64,000 nucleotides of DNA, from NCBI GenBank assembly GCA_029204225.1, contig MU832099.1, positions 1-64,000 of the forward strand. The letters are read 5' to 3'. Position 1 is the stretch's first letter, and each line of letters opens with the position of its first letter. Below the pieces are notes generated by a model. The model was given only the letters and a program-made list of their open reading frames with translations, ran no database searches and had not been told where the DNA came from. Below, one piece after another: positions 48,864 to 63,318 of the stretch. Made by a program: the position numbers and the translations under genes. This stretch comes from Diphasiastrum complanatum (Eukaryota > Streptophyta > Lycopodiopsida > Lycopodiales > Lycopodiaceae).

Positions 48864-49661
48864 TAAAGGCTGAAATGAGCTAAATCCTTGGTTTTCATTC
48901 AATTTGATCACAATTTTTGATCTAAATCTTGTGTAGATTGGATCTTAGCATCTAGTATTGATTCTAGAACTCAAAGTGAGTCAAATACATTGGAGATTGG
49001 TGTTGTGTGACTTCATTTGCAGGTGTTTAGGTGTCTAAAACCAGAGGCAAAGTTGAATTCAATTCACATTACCAAGATAGCAAGTTTTGCTTGCTCCAAG
49101 CATTGATTTCTAAGCAAGTTTTGGAGGTGATTTCATAGAGGAGGCTTTCTAGCATTCAAGGAGAGGGAAGATCAGAGTTTTGGGGACTCTTCAAGGCTGT
49201 TCTAAGGTGTAGTAGACACCTCCTAAAGTGATTTAGGATCAGTCCAACCATTGCTTGACTTATGCACCAAATTAGATCAATTTTTCATCAATTTTGATCA
49301 TTTTTTGCTTGTGATTGGATAGTAGATTGTGTTGCATCCTCATTAAGTTCCATTTAGATCTTTTACAAGTGATTTTGGAAGTATATTAGGTTGCTGAAAT
49401 TCACTCTTGATCAGATCATTTGGAAGCTTTAATGTTCTTTATAGAAAGAGGGGCAATTCTACTAGTATTATCTACTTCAATCAAGCAAGTGCATTGTTTC
49501 TAGTATTCTATGATTTGATTTTGTTAGAGATCATTCTTAGATCTTTATAGGAAGTCTATTACTGATCTTTTCAGGTCCCTAAGAAGTGGGATAAGGTAGA
49601 CCTTCAATCAAATCAATAGAAGTAACCTTCATTTGTGTCAAGTCCTTGATTAGGAGACTAG
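48864..49661 (+). other. copia 5' leader, about 800 bp
   Basis: Untranslated region between the primer site and gag. Rich in gat/tag words with no conserved ORF. It may hold packaging and translation signals. Confidence 0.6.
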
Positions 49662-52037
49662 ATGGCATCTATAAATGCATATCTTTTGGATACTAATGAA
49701 AGGCTCAACAAAAGTAACTATTCCATATGGAAAGTTAGAATGGAATCTATCATGATCATGCAAGATCTAATGGAAATTGTAAATGGTAAGGAGGGTGAAC
49801 CTATTCATCCTCAAGAAAAAGCCAAATACATCAAGAGGTGCAATGTTGCACTACATTGCATAAAAATGAATGTTGAAAATGAACTCTTAAGAGAGGTAGG
49901 AGATTGCACTTCAGCTCAAGATGCTTGGGAGACTTTGCAAAAGGTCTATGAATCCAAGAACCAAACTAGAATGTTAGCTTTGAAGAATCAAATCTATAGA
50001 AGCTATCAAAAGAAAGGAGAGAGTGCACATACTTTTGTCCTAAGAGTAAAGGAATTGAACAAAGAGCTAGCCTTTATAGGTGACCCTATCAAGGATGAGG
50101 AGCTTGTTCAACTCATATTGAATGGACTAAGCTTTGAATTTGACAATTTGGTTCAGGGATATGCAATTATGGGTAAGCTACCCATACTTGAAGAACTCCA
50201 AGGCACACTCATGGCCGAGGAATCAAGAAGGAGCCAGATGCAAGAGAGGATGGATAGGCTTCCCATCCAAGGTGGAGATGACCAAGCTCTCTTCACCAAA
50301 GGCAAAGGCAAGTCCAAAGGCAAAGGATCAACATTCAAGAAGTCTACAAAGCTTGAGGATCAAGAAGGACCCCCAAAGGCATCTCCATCAACCACCAAAG
50401 TCAAGAAGAACAAATCAAAGGTGAAGTGCTACTATTGTAACAAGATGGGGAATTATGCCTCGGAATGCTTCAAGAGGAAGCAAGATCAAAGCCAAGCCAA
50501 CATGAGCAAAGAGGAGGAGGAGGAGAGTTCACATGAGGACTCTCTCATGATGTCCATATTTTCTTCAACAAGCTTCAAAGGAGAAGATCCTTGGTGGATT
50601 GACTCGGGTGCTAGTTCACACATGACTAGTAAAAGGGAGTTTTTCTCTTCTCTCTTATCTTATGATGGACCTATAAAGTCTATTTATATAGCAAATGATG
50701 AAGCTTATAAGATTGAAGGAGTTGGTAGCATTCCTCTTTGCTTAGGATCTTCCAAAAAGATCAACATAGAAGGTGTTTTGTACATTCCTACAATAACAAA
50801 GAATCTACTAAGTGTTGGCCAAATGGTAGACAATGGTTTCAATGTTGACTTTGCTTCAAATGAATGTTTCATCAAGAAGAAGGGTAAGATAGTGGCTAAG
50901 GGCACTAGACTTGGCAAACTTTATAAGCTGGATGCATTTGTGGATACTAATGTTGTCATGTTGGCCGAGAAGAGCAAGATATCTACCTTTACTTTATGGC
51001 ACAAAAGACTTGGACATGTCAACTCGGGTTCCATGGAGGCTATGATCAAGGAGGAGTATGCTTTAGGCCTACCAAGGTCTATTGGGAAGGAAGACAAGGT
51101 TTGTGAAGCTTGTGCCTTATCCAAGGCACATAAGAAGGTGTTTCCTAACTCCATCACAAAGTCATCTCATCCTCTTGAACTCATACACTCGGATGTGCAC
51201 ATTGCTAGCACCAAATCTAATGGAGGTTCATCCATGTTTTTAACCTTCATTGATGACTACTCAAGATATTGTTGGGTGTTCTTACTTTCCTTCAAGTCTC
51301 AAGTATTTGATACTTTTGTAAAGTTCAAGTTGTTTGTGGAAAAGCATCATAATCATAGCATCAAGATTCTTAGAAGTGACAATGGTGGAGAATTCATCTC
51401 CAATGAGTTCAAGGCCTTTTGTGAGGAGGAAGGGATCAAGAAAGAGACTTCTTGTCCTTACACTCCTCAACAAAATGGAGTTGCTGAAAGAAGGAATAGA
51501 ACATTATGTGAATGTTCTAAGGCTTTAAGATTAGATGCTTTTTTTCCCAAATCCTTTTGGGGTGAGTCTCTTGTATGTGCAAACTACTTGATGAATAGGG
51601 TGTCTTGCAAAGCAATTGAAGGCAAAACTCCTTATGAGATGTTGTATGGAAAGAAACCCAATCTTAATCACTTGAAAGTTTTTGGGTGTATATGTTATGT
51701 GCATGTTCCATTGGAAACAAGAACCAAGGAGGATCCATCTTCCACAAGAGGGATCATGCTTGGATATGCAAGCTCAAGCAAGGGCTACAAAGTCTATCTC
51801 CCATCCTTGAACAAATTTGTTGTTTCAAGGGATGTCATCTTTGATGAACATCATATGCATATGCTTGAAGAAGGCTCAAGTGCTCCAACAATCAAGAAGA
51901 AGATGGCCAAGGAGCAAGATCTTGGTTTTGAGGAGGAGCTCATGGAGGAGCAAGCACCAAACCCACCTATCACACCAAGGAGATCTTCAAGGGCAAAAGT
52001 GAAGCCATCAAGGCTCACATATCAAGGCAAAGGATAG
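49662..52037 (+). CDS. Ty1/copia gag-protease-integrase polyprotein
   Basis: 791 codons from ATG 49662, the first ATG of the frame and collinear with other copies. Domains: UBN2-type gag (residues 1 to about 200), a Lys-rich linker, zinc knuckle CYYCNKMGNYASEC (about 254), and protease with WWIDSGASSHMT (DSG at about 314). Next come the GAG-pre-integrase/HHCC block HKRLGH (about 447) and CEAC, then integrase catalytic Asp 511, Asp 573 and Glu 609 (spacing 61 and 35), KVFGC and SRLTYQGKG. A TAG at 52035-52037 ends it, but the same frame continues open into RT. The product makes virus-like particles, matures itself and integrates the cDNA. All catalytic residues seen are intact. Confidence 0.95.
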   Translation: MASINAYLLDTNERLNKSNYSIWKVRMESIMIMQDLMEIVNGKEGEPIHPQEKAKYIKRCNVALHCIKMNVENELLREVGDCTSAQDAWETLQKVYESKNQTRMLALKNQIYRSYQKKGESAHTFVLRVKELNKELAFIGDPIKDEELVQLILNGLSFEFDNLVQGYAIMGKLPILEELQGTLMAEESRRSQMQERMDRLPIQGGDDQALFTKGKGKSKGKGSTFKKSTKLEDQEGPPKASPSTTKVKKNKSKVKCYYCNKMGNYASECFKRKQDQSQANMSKEEEEESSHEDSLMMSIFSSTSFKGEDPWWIDSGASSHMTSKREFFSSLLSYDGPIKSIYIANDEAYKIEGVGSIPLCLGSSKKINIEGVLYIPTITKNLLSVGQMVDNGFNVDFASNECFIKKKGKIVAKGTRLGKLYKLDAFVDTNVVMLAEKSKISTFTLWHKRLGHVNSGSMEAMIKEEYALGLPRSIGKEDKVCEACALSKAHKKVFPNSITKSSHPLELIHSDVHIASTKSNGGSSMFLTFIDDYSRYCWVFLLSFKSQVFDTFVKFKLFVEKHHNHSIKILRSDNGGEFISNEFKAFCEEEGIKKETSCPYTPQQNGVAERRNRTLCECSKALRLDAFFPKSFWGESLVCANYLMNRVSCKAIEGKTPYEMLYGKKPNLNHLKVFGCICYVHVPLETRTKEDPSSTRGIMLGYASSSKGYKVYLPSLNKFVVSRDVIFDEHHMHMLEEGSSAPTIKKKMAKEQDLGFEEELMEEQAPNPPITPRRSSRAKVKPSRLTYQGKG

Positions 52038-52109
52038 CAAGTTGAGGGTATCTCATCCACTTCTTATGCTTTATCTAGTTTTGAAGAACCGTCTAATGTT
52101 GAAGATGCA

Positions 52110-53630
52110 TTGAACTCCAAAGAATGGTATAAAGCTATGTTGGATGAGTATGATGCCTTGATTGAGAATGAAACTTGGTTGTTTGTTGAGAGACCTCAAA
52201 GGAATGTAATAGGATGCAAGTGGGTCTTCAAGCTTAAGTTGAATGCAAATGGGAGTGTTAACAAACATAAAGCAAGATTAGTTGCAAAAGGTTATGCTCA
52301 AGAGAGAGGGATAGACTATGAGGAAACTTTTGCACCCGTGGCCAAGATGGTCACAATAAGACTAATCATTGCACTTGCATCACATTTTGGATGGATTCTA
52401 TGTCAAATGGATGTCTCTAATTCTTTCTTGAATGGTTTTTTGGAAGAAGATATCTATATGGAGCAGCCACAAGGGTTCATCAAGCATGGAATGGAGAACA
52501 AAGTATGCCATCTCCAAAGAAGCATCTATGGCTTGAAGCAAGCCTCGAGATCTTGGAATTCAAGACTACATTGCTATCTTATTTCACTTTCTTTTGTTCA
52601 AAGTGAATATGATCCTACTCTTTACATTAAGTTTGATGATGTTGGTATTGTACTTTTACTCATTTATGTAGATGACATCATCATTAGTGGAAATAGTGTT
52701 GATGGTATTGAAAAAATCAAGATAGATCTATCCTTAGAGTTCAAGATGGTAGATCTAGGATGTCTTCACTTCATCTTAGGCATAGAAGTACTTAGAGGGT
52801 CTGATTTTATCTTTATAAGTCAAGTAAACTATGCTCAAAGTCTTTTGAAGAAGTTTAAGATGGAAGTATGCAAAAGTGTTGACACACCAATGGAGCAAGA
52901 TGTAAAAGTGCCAAATGAAGATGATGAAAGATCCTTCATGGACATCACTTTGTTTAGGCAACTTATAGGTTCCTTAATGTGGATCACTATAACTAGACCA
53001 GATCTTAGCTTTATTGTATGTAGGTTGAGCCAATCCATGCAAAAGCCATTGAATATCCATTGGAAAAAGGCTAAGAGGATTCTAAGATACATCTCGGGTA
53101 CATTGGATTTTGGGATTCTGTATAGAGGAGATGTGATTAACCTTCATGCATTTAGTGATTCAGATTTTGCAGGGGACAAGAGGGATAGGAAATCAACAAG
53201 TGCCTATTCAACTTTCATAGGAGAAGGTGTGGTTTCATGGCTTTCAAAAAAGCAAGAAACTATATCTCTATCTTCAACCGAGGCCGAGTACAAAGCTTTG
53301 ACAACCACTACAAAGGAGGTACTTTGGATCAAGAGATTATTGGTGGAACTAAAGATCATGGATTCAGAGGAGGCACCAATCATCTACAATGACAATATAT
53401 CAGCCCAAAACCTTGCATCTAACCCAATCTTCCATGCAAGATCTAAGCACATTGAGATATGCCATCACTTTGTGAGAGAAATGGTGCAAGCCAAGGAGAT
53501 TGATTTGGAGCATGTTCCAAGCAATGAATGTGTAGCTGATCTACTTACTAAACCACTTCAAAAGACACCTTTTATGAAGTTCAGATCATCACTTGGAGTG
53601 ATTAGTAAAGCAATGATTGAACCAAGCTAG
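52110..53630 (+). CDS. Ty1/copia RT-RNase H (same frame, after a UAG)
   Basis: Continuation of the 49662 frame after the UAG at 52035 with no frame change, 506 codons from the first Met. RT blocks: WVFKLKLNANGSVNKHKARL, QMDVSNSFLNGFLEEDIYME, SIYGLKQASRSWNSRLH, catalytic YVDD (about residue 187), MVDLGCLHFILGIEV. RNase H: FSDSDFAGDKRDRKST, SSTEAEYKAL, NDNISAQNLASNPIFHARSK and DLLTKPLQKTPF. It ends at TAG 53628, followed by a polypurine tract and the 3' LTR. Without readthrough or a sense codon at 52035 this half would have no normal start, so the copy is probably non-autonomous. Confidence 0.93.
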   Translation: MNSKEWYKAMLDEYDALIENETWLFVERPQRNVIGCKWVFKLKLNANGSVNKHKARLVAKGYAQERGIDYEETFAPVAKMVTIRLIIALASHFGWILCQMDVSNSFLNGFLEEDIYMEQPQGFIKHGMENKVCHLQRSIYGLKQASRSWNSRLHCYLISLSFVQSEYDPTLYIKFDDVGIVLLLIYVDDIIISGNSVDGIEKIKIDLSLEFKMVDLGCLHFILGIEVLRGSDFIFISQVNYAQSLLKKFKMEVCKSVDTPMEQDVKVPNEDDERSFMDITLFRQLIGSLMWITITRPDLSFIVCRLSQSMQKPLNIHWKKAKRILRYISGTLDFGILYRGDVINLHAFSDSDFAGDKRDRKSTSAYSTFIGEGVVSWLSKKQETISLSSTEAEYKALTTTTKEVLWIKRLLVELKIMDSEEAPIIYNDNISAQNLASNPIFHARSKHIEICHHFVREMVQAKEIDLEHVPSNECVADLLTKPLQKTPFMKFRSSLGVISKAMIEPS

Positions 53631-53644
53631 ATAGTGAGGAGGAG
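53631..53644 (+). other. polypurine tract
   Basis: agtgaggaggag purine run between the stop codon and TGTTAAAAATTC, the LTR start. Confidence 0.85.
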
Positions 53645-54327
53645 TGTTAAAAATTCACAATTCTAGCTTGACTAGTTTTGGTCATATGACTTGTAAATAG
53701 TTAGATGGTCATGATGTGGCTTGTCACACGTGCCAAATAGCATAGGATTCCATTCATAAGGATGTTCTCAAGTAGACCTAAGTGTTAGAACCTTTGGAAT
53801 GAGTCCAAATTATGCTTAGATACAAGGGAGAAAAAATAGGAGCTATTTTTGGTAATTTTTGCATTGTTGAGGGATCTCCAAGATTCCAACCCTAACTTAG
53901 TAGGGATGAAAGATCCACCAAAATCAGAATTAGGGATAGGTTTAGGGATACTCATACCTGCCCAAAAACCGTGATGGATCATGTATATATATGTGATGAT
54001 ATCTCACCAAAATCAATCAAGCAATTTCATGTTTTTTCTCTCATAATGGTGCAATTGCTCTCTATGTTCATAATTGTTTGAGTACTTGTGATTACTAATG
54101 ATTATAGGATTGAATGTAGGTCTGGTGTACAGTACTCAGACTGTGGGAGGCCGTACTTTCACACGTGTGAAGCCTTCTTCAAGGATTTGGGCCATTTAGT
54201 GAGGTTCAAGCATAGATTTTTGATGGATTTTGATGGTTCAACTTGTGCTAATCTTATGAAATCATAATCTATTGTTTCCCTCATCATTTCAAGTGTTTTA
54301 GGATCCTTATTTGCTGTAATTTTTACA
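53645..54327 (+). repeat. complete 3' LTR, 683 bp
   Basis: Starts TGTTAAAAATTC and ends TTTTTACA (TG...CA, inverted TGTTAAAAA/TTTTTACA). The last 216 bp match the 5' LTR remnant at 2 differences. A tatatatatgtgat stretch near 53985 may be the TATA box, and TTCACACGTGTGAA lies at 54158-54171 downstream of it. Confidence 0.93.
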
Positions 54328-55681
<1,354 letters not shown>

Positions 55682-55899
55682 ATATACTAGTAAAGAGTGC
55701 TCGTCGTTGACGGGCAATGCCGACCGACCTAGGTGACGGCCGATGATTTGGAACTCCAGTATGTCATGTCGTTGACGGATGCTGGTTTTCCGATCTAGGT
55801 GGCGGTGGTCCCTATGCGGCCTAATTGCGGTCCCTTTGCGGATTAATTGCGGTCCCTATGCGGCCGATGATATATATATAATTGCGGTCCCTATGCATC
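55682..55899 (-). repeat. right inverted arm of the composite repeat
   Basis: Inverse counterpart of 54328-54597 (actagtaaagagtgct ... cggccgatgatttgg ... ccgatctaggtggcgg ... ccctatgcggcc). The tggtccctatgcggcctaattgc unit is itself repeated three to four times at about 55806-55895. Confidence 0.72.
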
Positions 55900-57965
<2,066 letters not shown>

Positions 57966-58520
57966 GCTGATGCGATAGCTGAATCAGCACTCATTTGCTC
58001 ATGCTCTAGGTGTCATTTAGATGATTTATTACTTCCCTAAAAGTTGGAAACAATGATTTGTTCAAAAGTGTGATAAATGACAAAGATTCTCCTCCTCACG
58101 AATGCATTTGGAAGCTGGTATAGTTTGGAGTATTTGAAGACTAGTATAGAGAGATCGTACAAATCAACAACTTATATGATTGTAGATAATGCCAAATGAT
58201 GAAACAATTAATTATGTAAGGAGTGCATTGAGGTATAAGGTGTGTTTGTAGATCAGCGACGGCCAGTTTGTAGGTTCGTTCCATGTTAGTGTTTACTAAT
58301 TTATTGTTCTACACAGCTGCAAACTTAGTTTGGGTGAATATGATGGTGATTGATTATCATGCAAGTTGGGAGCCAAACACAATTGGAGCACACACAACTC
58401 TAAACCGTGTTCTTAAAATGTTTACTAAACCATGTTCCCAAACCGTATTCAAGACCCATATCATACACTTCATGGATTCCATTTCTCTAGAATTGCCCAC
58501 AAGATTCATCCATTCGGCCT

Positions 58521-58525
<5 letters not shown>
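57966..58525. other. no recognised feature
   Basis: Noncoding. The forward open frame across 58283-58678 ends inside the microsatellites and has no motif. Confidence 0.4.
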
Positions 58526-58605
<80 letters not shown>

Positions 58606-58622
58606 GTCTGTGTGTCTGTGTG
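58526..58622. repeat. (TA)n-(GA)n-(TG)n compound microsatellite
   Basis: TA repeats at 58526-58552, GA repeats at 58553-58603 and a short TG-rich run to about 58625. Confidence 0.95.
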
Positions 58623-58715
58623 TGTATTCAATGTGTATATTTGAAAAACATTCATCACAAAAATCCAAACTACTATAAAAAATTGAAGCAGCAACAATTT
58701 CATATTCCAATATTT

Positions 58716-59593
58716 TTAAGAAATAGACATCATGTGATCTGATAATTCAGAAACCAATACCTGGGCATACACCAGGTTATCTAACATTGGCTCAAAGTCA
58801 CTAAGTCTAACAACACTAACATGTCTCCAAACATATGCCACATTCCTGAGTAACATATCTACATCTAATAGGAATCGATATTCTCTTGGCATAAAATATC
58901 TTCTCCTTTGTTGTTGGAATAAGAACTCTGCATAAGCTTCTATCAACCACAAAATGGAGCTGCGAGACACCTCATCACCTCTACAAAAGTCGAATCTGCA
59001 CCTAAAGACGTCAATAAAATCGCCTCTCTTGACTCTACTCCTCTCATAGATGAGCAAACTTGTGTGATCGACCCTACTCCCAAACTGCTCAGTGTAACAT
59101 CCTCCTCAAACTCTAACCCTCTCACAAGCAAACCAACATCTACTCCAAGAGGAGTGTCTTCATCAATACTCGCAATGGTGGCTGAATCAACTACACTATG
59201 AACACTCTGCTAAACCTGCTCCAACTCATGAGGGAGAAGCCTCCTCTTCGCTCTTCTCCTGCGATCTAATTTACGCTTCCTCTCCGACCTAGACTCCAAC
59301 TCCGGCGTTCTATACATGGGGTTGCCAAGCACGTGCTTTGGCATGACAACCCCCCCCAAACTACCCACACCATTGACACCAACAGTCACTATGTGCTCGA
59401 TGCTTTGCACGTTTGAAACCAAACTTGCAGTCGAACATGTTGCCTCCTCAACGACACGAACTATAGGTGCAAGCGACAACACCCTACGCACTGCTTGTCG
59501 CTTCCTATGCAACCTCCTCCTTCTTGCAAACTGGCTCTCACCCTTTGGAGTGATGTATGAAGGGTTGCCTTGTACACACTCGGGAGTGTCCAT
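58716..59593 (-). pseudogene. broken gene of unknown function
   Basis: ATG at 59593 opens MDTPECVQGNPSYITPKGES. The N-terminal part has an internal duplication: VQGNPSYITPKGES...RRRRLHRKRQAVRR and VLGNPMYRTPELES...RKRKLDRRRRAKRR, each a GNPxYxTP motif followed by an Arg-rich helix. A TAG at 59207 interrupts the frame, which then continues (SVVDSATIASIDEDTPLGVD). A frame change near 59060 leads into a protein-like segment (DFIDVFRCRFDFCRGDEVSR ... FMPREYRFLLDVDMLLRN) that ends at a plausible splice donor (cag|gtattg, about 58759). The first part looks nuclear/DNA-binding in composition. I do not recognise a family. It could be a transposon accessory gene or a host gene fragment. Confidence 0.45.
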
Positions 59594-60400
59594 GTCATGG
59601 AATCACTCCCTCAAATGCAAAAATTGAAACAAAAACGATCAGGTTTTATATCAAACATTGGGAAACAATCAAACACTAGATATCTAGAATAATACTATAC
59701 CAATATTATTCTAGATATGTAGTTTGTTTTTCATATCAAGGTGAGGTATAAGGTGTGTTTGCAAAATCAATGCAGCAAAACTTTTGTATTTTTAATCATG
59801 CTTGTGTATACTGAAACATAGAACAATTAATAGTGTCTGATTTTTGCACATGAATAGTGTTGTAAGAATTTCAGAGCTGCAAGATCAAAATAGAGAGATA
59901 GATATAACATTATTTTCTAGGGATTACATTGAATTGATCAGCTCAAGAATAATTCTTTCAATCAAGAAGTGATTTGTAAATAGGATTTGAGGGCAACGTG
60001 TTGGTGGATGATATTGAGAGTAGAGCGTGGATGATATTGAGAGTAGAGCGTAGAGCACAATACTCTTCTAGATTTTCAAAGTTGTAGCAGAAGATTGCAA
60101 TCAGACTATATTTTTCAAAAAAGAGTCCAATTAGAAAGTGATTTTCAGACAGGACTTGAGGGCAAGGTGTCGATGGACTCATATTCAGAGTAGTTGAGTG
60201 GATCAAATGTGATGAGTGTGAAAGATTCAACTAGTTTCATCACATTTTGCAATATTTCCATATTTGGCATATTGAGGCCAAAACTTGTTTTAGACTTAGA
60301 GGTTGACTTTTCAAAGTTCATTAGTCTAAATTTCATTTGAATAAACACTTTTTGAAAGTGTGGGAAAGATAGAATGCGAGTTTGAGTAGATTCAATTTGA
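59594..60400. other. no recognised gene; local duplication
   Basis: AT-rich. Contains a direct duplication of about 19 bp (gtggatgatattgagagtagagcg at about 60005 and 60027) and a related pair of longer segments at about 59955-60000 and 60130-60190 (gatttgagggcaacgtg/gacttgagggcaaggtg). No motif on either strand. Confidence 0.4.
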
Positions 60401-60870
60401 ATAAGTTGGGTACATTGAATCTAGACCCAAAATTGGTAGGATTAGCATTTTGGTGGGAAAGCCAAGTGGCCAAATAGGGTTTAGACCTGCTATAAAAGGA
60501 TGTAACTCGTGGAGAGAGTCATCTTCTCTCTTCTCTATCTCATTTCATGCTTATGCATGGTTCTCTTGGGTTCTACTATCCGTTGGTGCACTATCTTGGT
60601 GATTGCTTGCAATTCTATGTGTAGAATGATCTATATTTGTTATTTTTGGATTCACACGTGTGAAATACAGTAGCTTGTTGTTTTTTTATGGACAGCAGCA
60701 GTAAATAATCATTTCATTCAAATTTGATCAAGTTCTATTAGTGTTTGCATCTCAAATTGTGTGTAGATGCTGATTTTACTACATTGGTGAAATTGATAGT
60801 GTATTTCTCTTTCTAACCAAAGATCATTCAAGTAGATTGGATCTTAAGGATCTGAAATCTTTCACAATGA
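60401..60870 (+). promoter_or_regulatory. 5' LTR promoter of the 61468 copia
   Basis: Contains a good TATA box (tataaaag, 60491-60498) and, about 155 bp downstream, TTCACACGTGTGAA (60651-60664), the same palindrome as in the LTRs at 48681 and 54158. No TGGTATCAGAGC site is found before gag, so the LTR end is uncertain (somewhere about 60720-60870). Confidence 0.55.
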
Positions 60871-61467
60871 GCACAATACTTGTGTTTCAGGTTATGAAGG
60901 AGGAAATCAGATCTATCAATGATTTGGTGAAGATATCAAGTCTAGAGCATGCTAGAGAGGATTCTACACCAAAATCGAATTTTTTGCTTTTGTAGATTGG
61001 ATCTTTTGTAGATCAAAACACTAAATAGGTCAATATACTTGTTCAATTCCATTTTTTGAATTCACATGCTGGATTTGGCCGATTTTTGGATCATTGGTTC
61101 AGCCTAAGTGGTGGCTTATAGATTGCATATCAAATTTTCAGCATTTGCATGTAGATTTGGAATAGTCAATTTTTTGTGATTTTGTCAAAATCCTAATTTT
61201 GATTGGATATCTAGATAGTAAGGTTGTTGGACTTCATTTGAGTGTGTTTCAATCTTAGGAAGTGGCAAAAGTCATTAGATTGAGGATAGATCATAGGTTG
61301 ATCAAGATTCCATGATTCTACGTGTTGATTTGCTTGGATAAGTGCTAGAAGAGAATTTGTGAGATAGTTTTAAATCTTGGTGATTTCTTTTGAAAGCACT
61401 TGTTGTTGTTCAAAGGAGTGCTTTGTGCATTGAAACAGGTTGAAAGAGAAGATCAGGTCATTGCTAC
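60871..61467 (+). other. copia leader
   Basis: Untranslated region before gag, similar in word content (agattggatctt, tgtgtttca) to the leader of the 49662 element. Confidence 0.5.
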
Positions 61468-63318
61468 ATGGCAACCTCAATTGGAGTCATGTTGGAAGCC
61501 AATGATAGGCTTACCTCAAGTAATTATTCATTATGGAAAGTGAGGATGGAGTCACTTCTTGAGATGAATGAGGTTTTGGATATTGTTGTAGGCTTGGAGG
61601 AGAGACCAGCAACACAACAAGATCAATTGAGGTATGACAAGAGGGCCAAGAAGGCTCTACACATGATAAAGATGAATGTTACCAATGAACTTCTCAAGGA
61701 AGTTGGTAAGTGCACATCATCTTTGGAAGCTTGGAATTCATTGAAGAAGCTTTATGAATCCAAGTCTACTTCTAGAGTGTTGACTCTAAGAAGGCAAATC
61801 TTTTCTTGTTTGCAAAAGAATGAAGAAAGTCCAAGTACTTTTGTTTTGAGAATGAAAGCATTGAATGATGAGTTAGCTTGCATAGATGAAAGCATTAAGG
61901 AAGGAGAGCTTATTCAAGTGATTCTTAATGGCTTGTTGGATCCTCATGCTAACTTTGTTCAAAGTATTGCTATTCAAAAGACTTTGCCAAGTTTGATGGA
62001 TCTTCAAGAGATCTTGATCAATGAGGAATATAGGCTTCAAGCAAGAGGTGGATCTACATCGACACTTCAAGAGGATGCTATGTTCACAAAGGGCAAATTC
62101 AAGGGCAAAACCAAAAGAAAGTGGTCTAAAGGGCAAGATCAAGTGGATGCTTATTCAAGTGGCAAAAAGAAGGATAGATCAAAGCTCAAGTGCTTCTATT
62201 GTGGCATCAAAGGACACTTTGCAAGTGAGTGCTACAAGAAGAAGAGAGATCAAGGAGACAAGCAAGGTAATCTTACTCTTGATGAGGATGGTTTGGATGT
62301 GCAAGATGCAAATGATGATGCTTTTGTGATGTCTTCATGTATGCTTTCTAATGATGGAGATCTAGATCCTTGGTGGATTGATAGTGGAGCAAGTTCACAC
62401 ATGACCTTTCACAAAGAGTACTTCACTTCTTTGTTGGCATATGGAGATGACAAGAGGGTGATCTACATGGCCAATAATGGTGAGTGTGCAATCAAAGAGA
62501 TTGGCACAATTCCTATCTGTCTCTCTACAAATAGGAATGTTCATTTGGAGGATGTCTTGTTTATTCCATCTATTACCAAGAATTTGCTTAGTGTGAGTCA
62601 AATGCTAAGTAAGGGTCTCAAGGTGGAGTTTGATGGAGATGCTTGTTTGATCAAAAGGAAGGATGTCTTGATTGGAAAAGGTAAAAGACAAGGGAAGTTG
62701 TTCAAACTTGAAGCTTGTGTTATTGCTAACCAAGTTGGATGTGTTGCAAGGGAGCAAATTTCTATTCAAGAGGTTTGTCACAAAAGGATGGGACACCTCA
62801 ACTTCAAGTCATTGGAGGTAATGGCAAGGAAGAAGGTTGTGATTGGTCTTCCAAGTTCCTTAAGTAATGACAAGCATGTTTGTGAGTCTTGTGCTTTGTC
62901 TAAGTCACATATACTAACTTATACTAGATCTATTTCTAGATCTACAAAGCCTTTTCAACTTGTACATTCGGATATTCATGGATTTACTACAATTAGCAAT
63001 AGTGGAGCTAAGATGTATGTAACATTCATTGATGATTTTAGTAGATTTTGTTGGATCTATCTACTAAAGAGCAAGGATGAAGTGTATGATGTCTTTGTCA
63101 AGTTCAAGAATGCAAGGGAGAACCAATTCTCCACAAAGATCAAGTGCTTGAGAGGTGACAATGGTGGTGAGTACATTTCTAACAAGTTCAAGGCCTTTTG
63201 TGATGAGCATGGGATCAAGAGGGAGTATACAACATCAAGGACTCCACAACAAAATGGAGTGGCTGAAAGGAAGAATAGGACTTTATGTGAAAGTGCTAAA
63301 GCTGAGGTTAAGTGCTAA
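61468..63318 (+). CDS. Ty1/copia gag-protease-integrase (5' part)
   Basis: 616 codons from ATG 61468 (MATSIGVMLEANDRLTSSNY). UBN2 gag is followed by a basic linker, zinc knuckle CFYCGIKGHFASEC (about residue 242), acidic LTLDEDGLD, protease WWIDSGASSHMT (about 305), and HHCC block HKRMGH (about 438) with CESC. Integrase catalytic residues are Asp 502, Asp 564 and Glu 600 (spacing 61 and 35). The frame ends soon after NRTLCESAKA because of a small deletion near 63302; homology continues in another frame. It is the same family as the gag fragment at 26101 and related to 49662. Apart from the frameshift, all catalytic residues are in place. Confidence 0.93.
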   Translation: MATSIGVMLEANDRLTSSNYSLWKVRMESLLEMNEVLDIVVGLEERPATQQDQLRYDKRAKKALHMIKMNVTNELLKEVGKCTSSLEAWNSLKKLYESKSTSRVLTLRRQIFSCLQKNEESPSTFVLRMKALNDELACIDESIKEGELIQVILNGLLDPHANFVQSIAIQKTLPSLMDLQEILINEEYRLQARGGSTSTLQEDAMFTKGKFKGKTKRKWSKGQDQVDAYSSGKKKDRSKLKCFYCGIKGHFASECYKKKRDQGDKQGNLTLDEDGLDVQDANDDAFVMSSCMLSNDGDLDPWWIDSGASSHMTFHKEYFTSLLAYGDDKRVIYMANNGECAIKEIGTIPICLSTNRNVHLEDVLFIPSITKNLLSVSQMLSKGLKVEFDGDACLIKRKDVLIGKGKRQGKLFKLEACVIANQVGCVAREQISIQEVCHKRMGHLNFKSLEVMARKKVVIGLPSSLSNDKHVCESCALSKSHILTYTRSISRSTKPFQLVHSDIHGFTTISNSGAKMYVTFIDDFSRFCWIYLLKSKDEVYDVFVKFKNARENQFSTKIKCLRGDNGGEYISNKFKAFCDEHGIKREYTTSRTPQQNGVAERKNRTLCESAKAEVKC

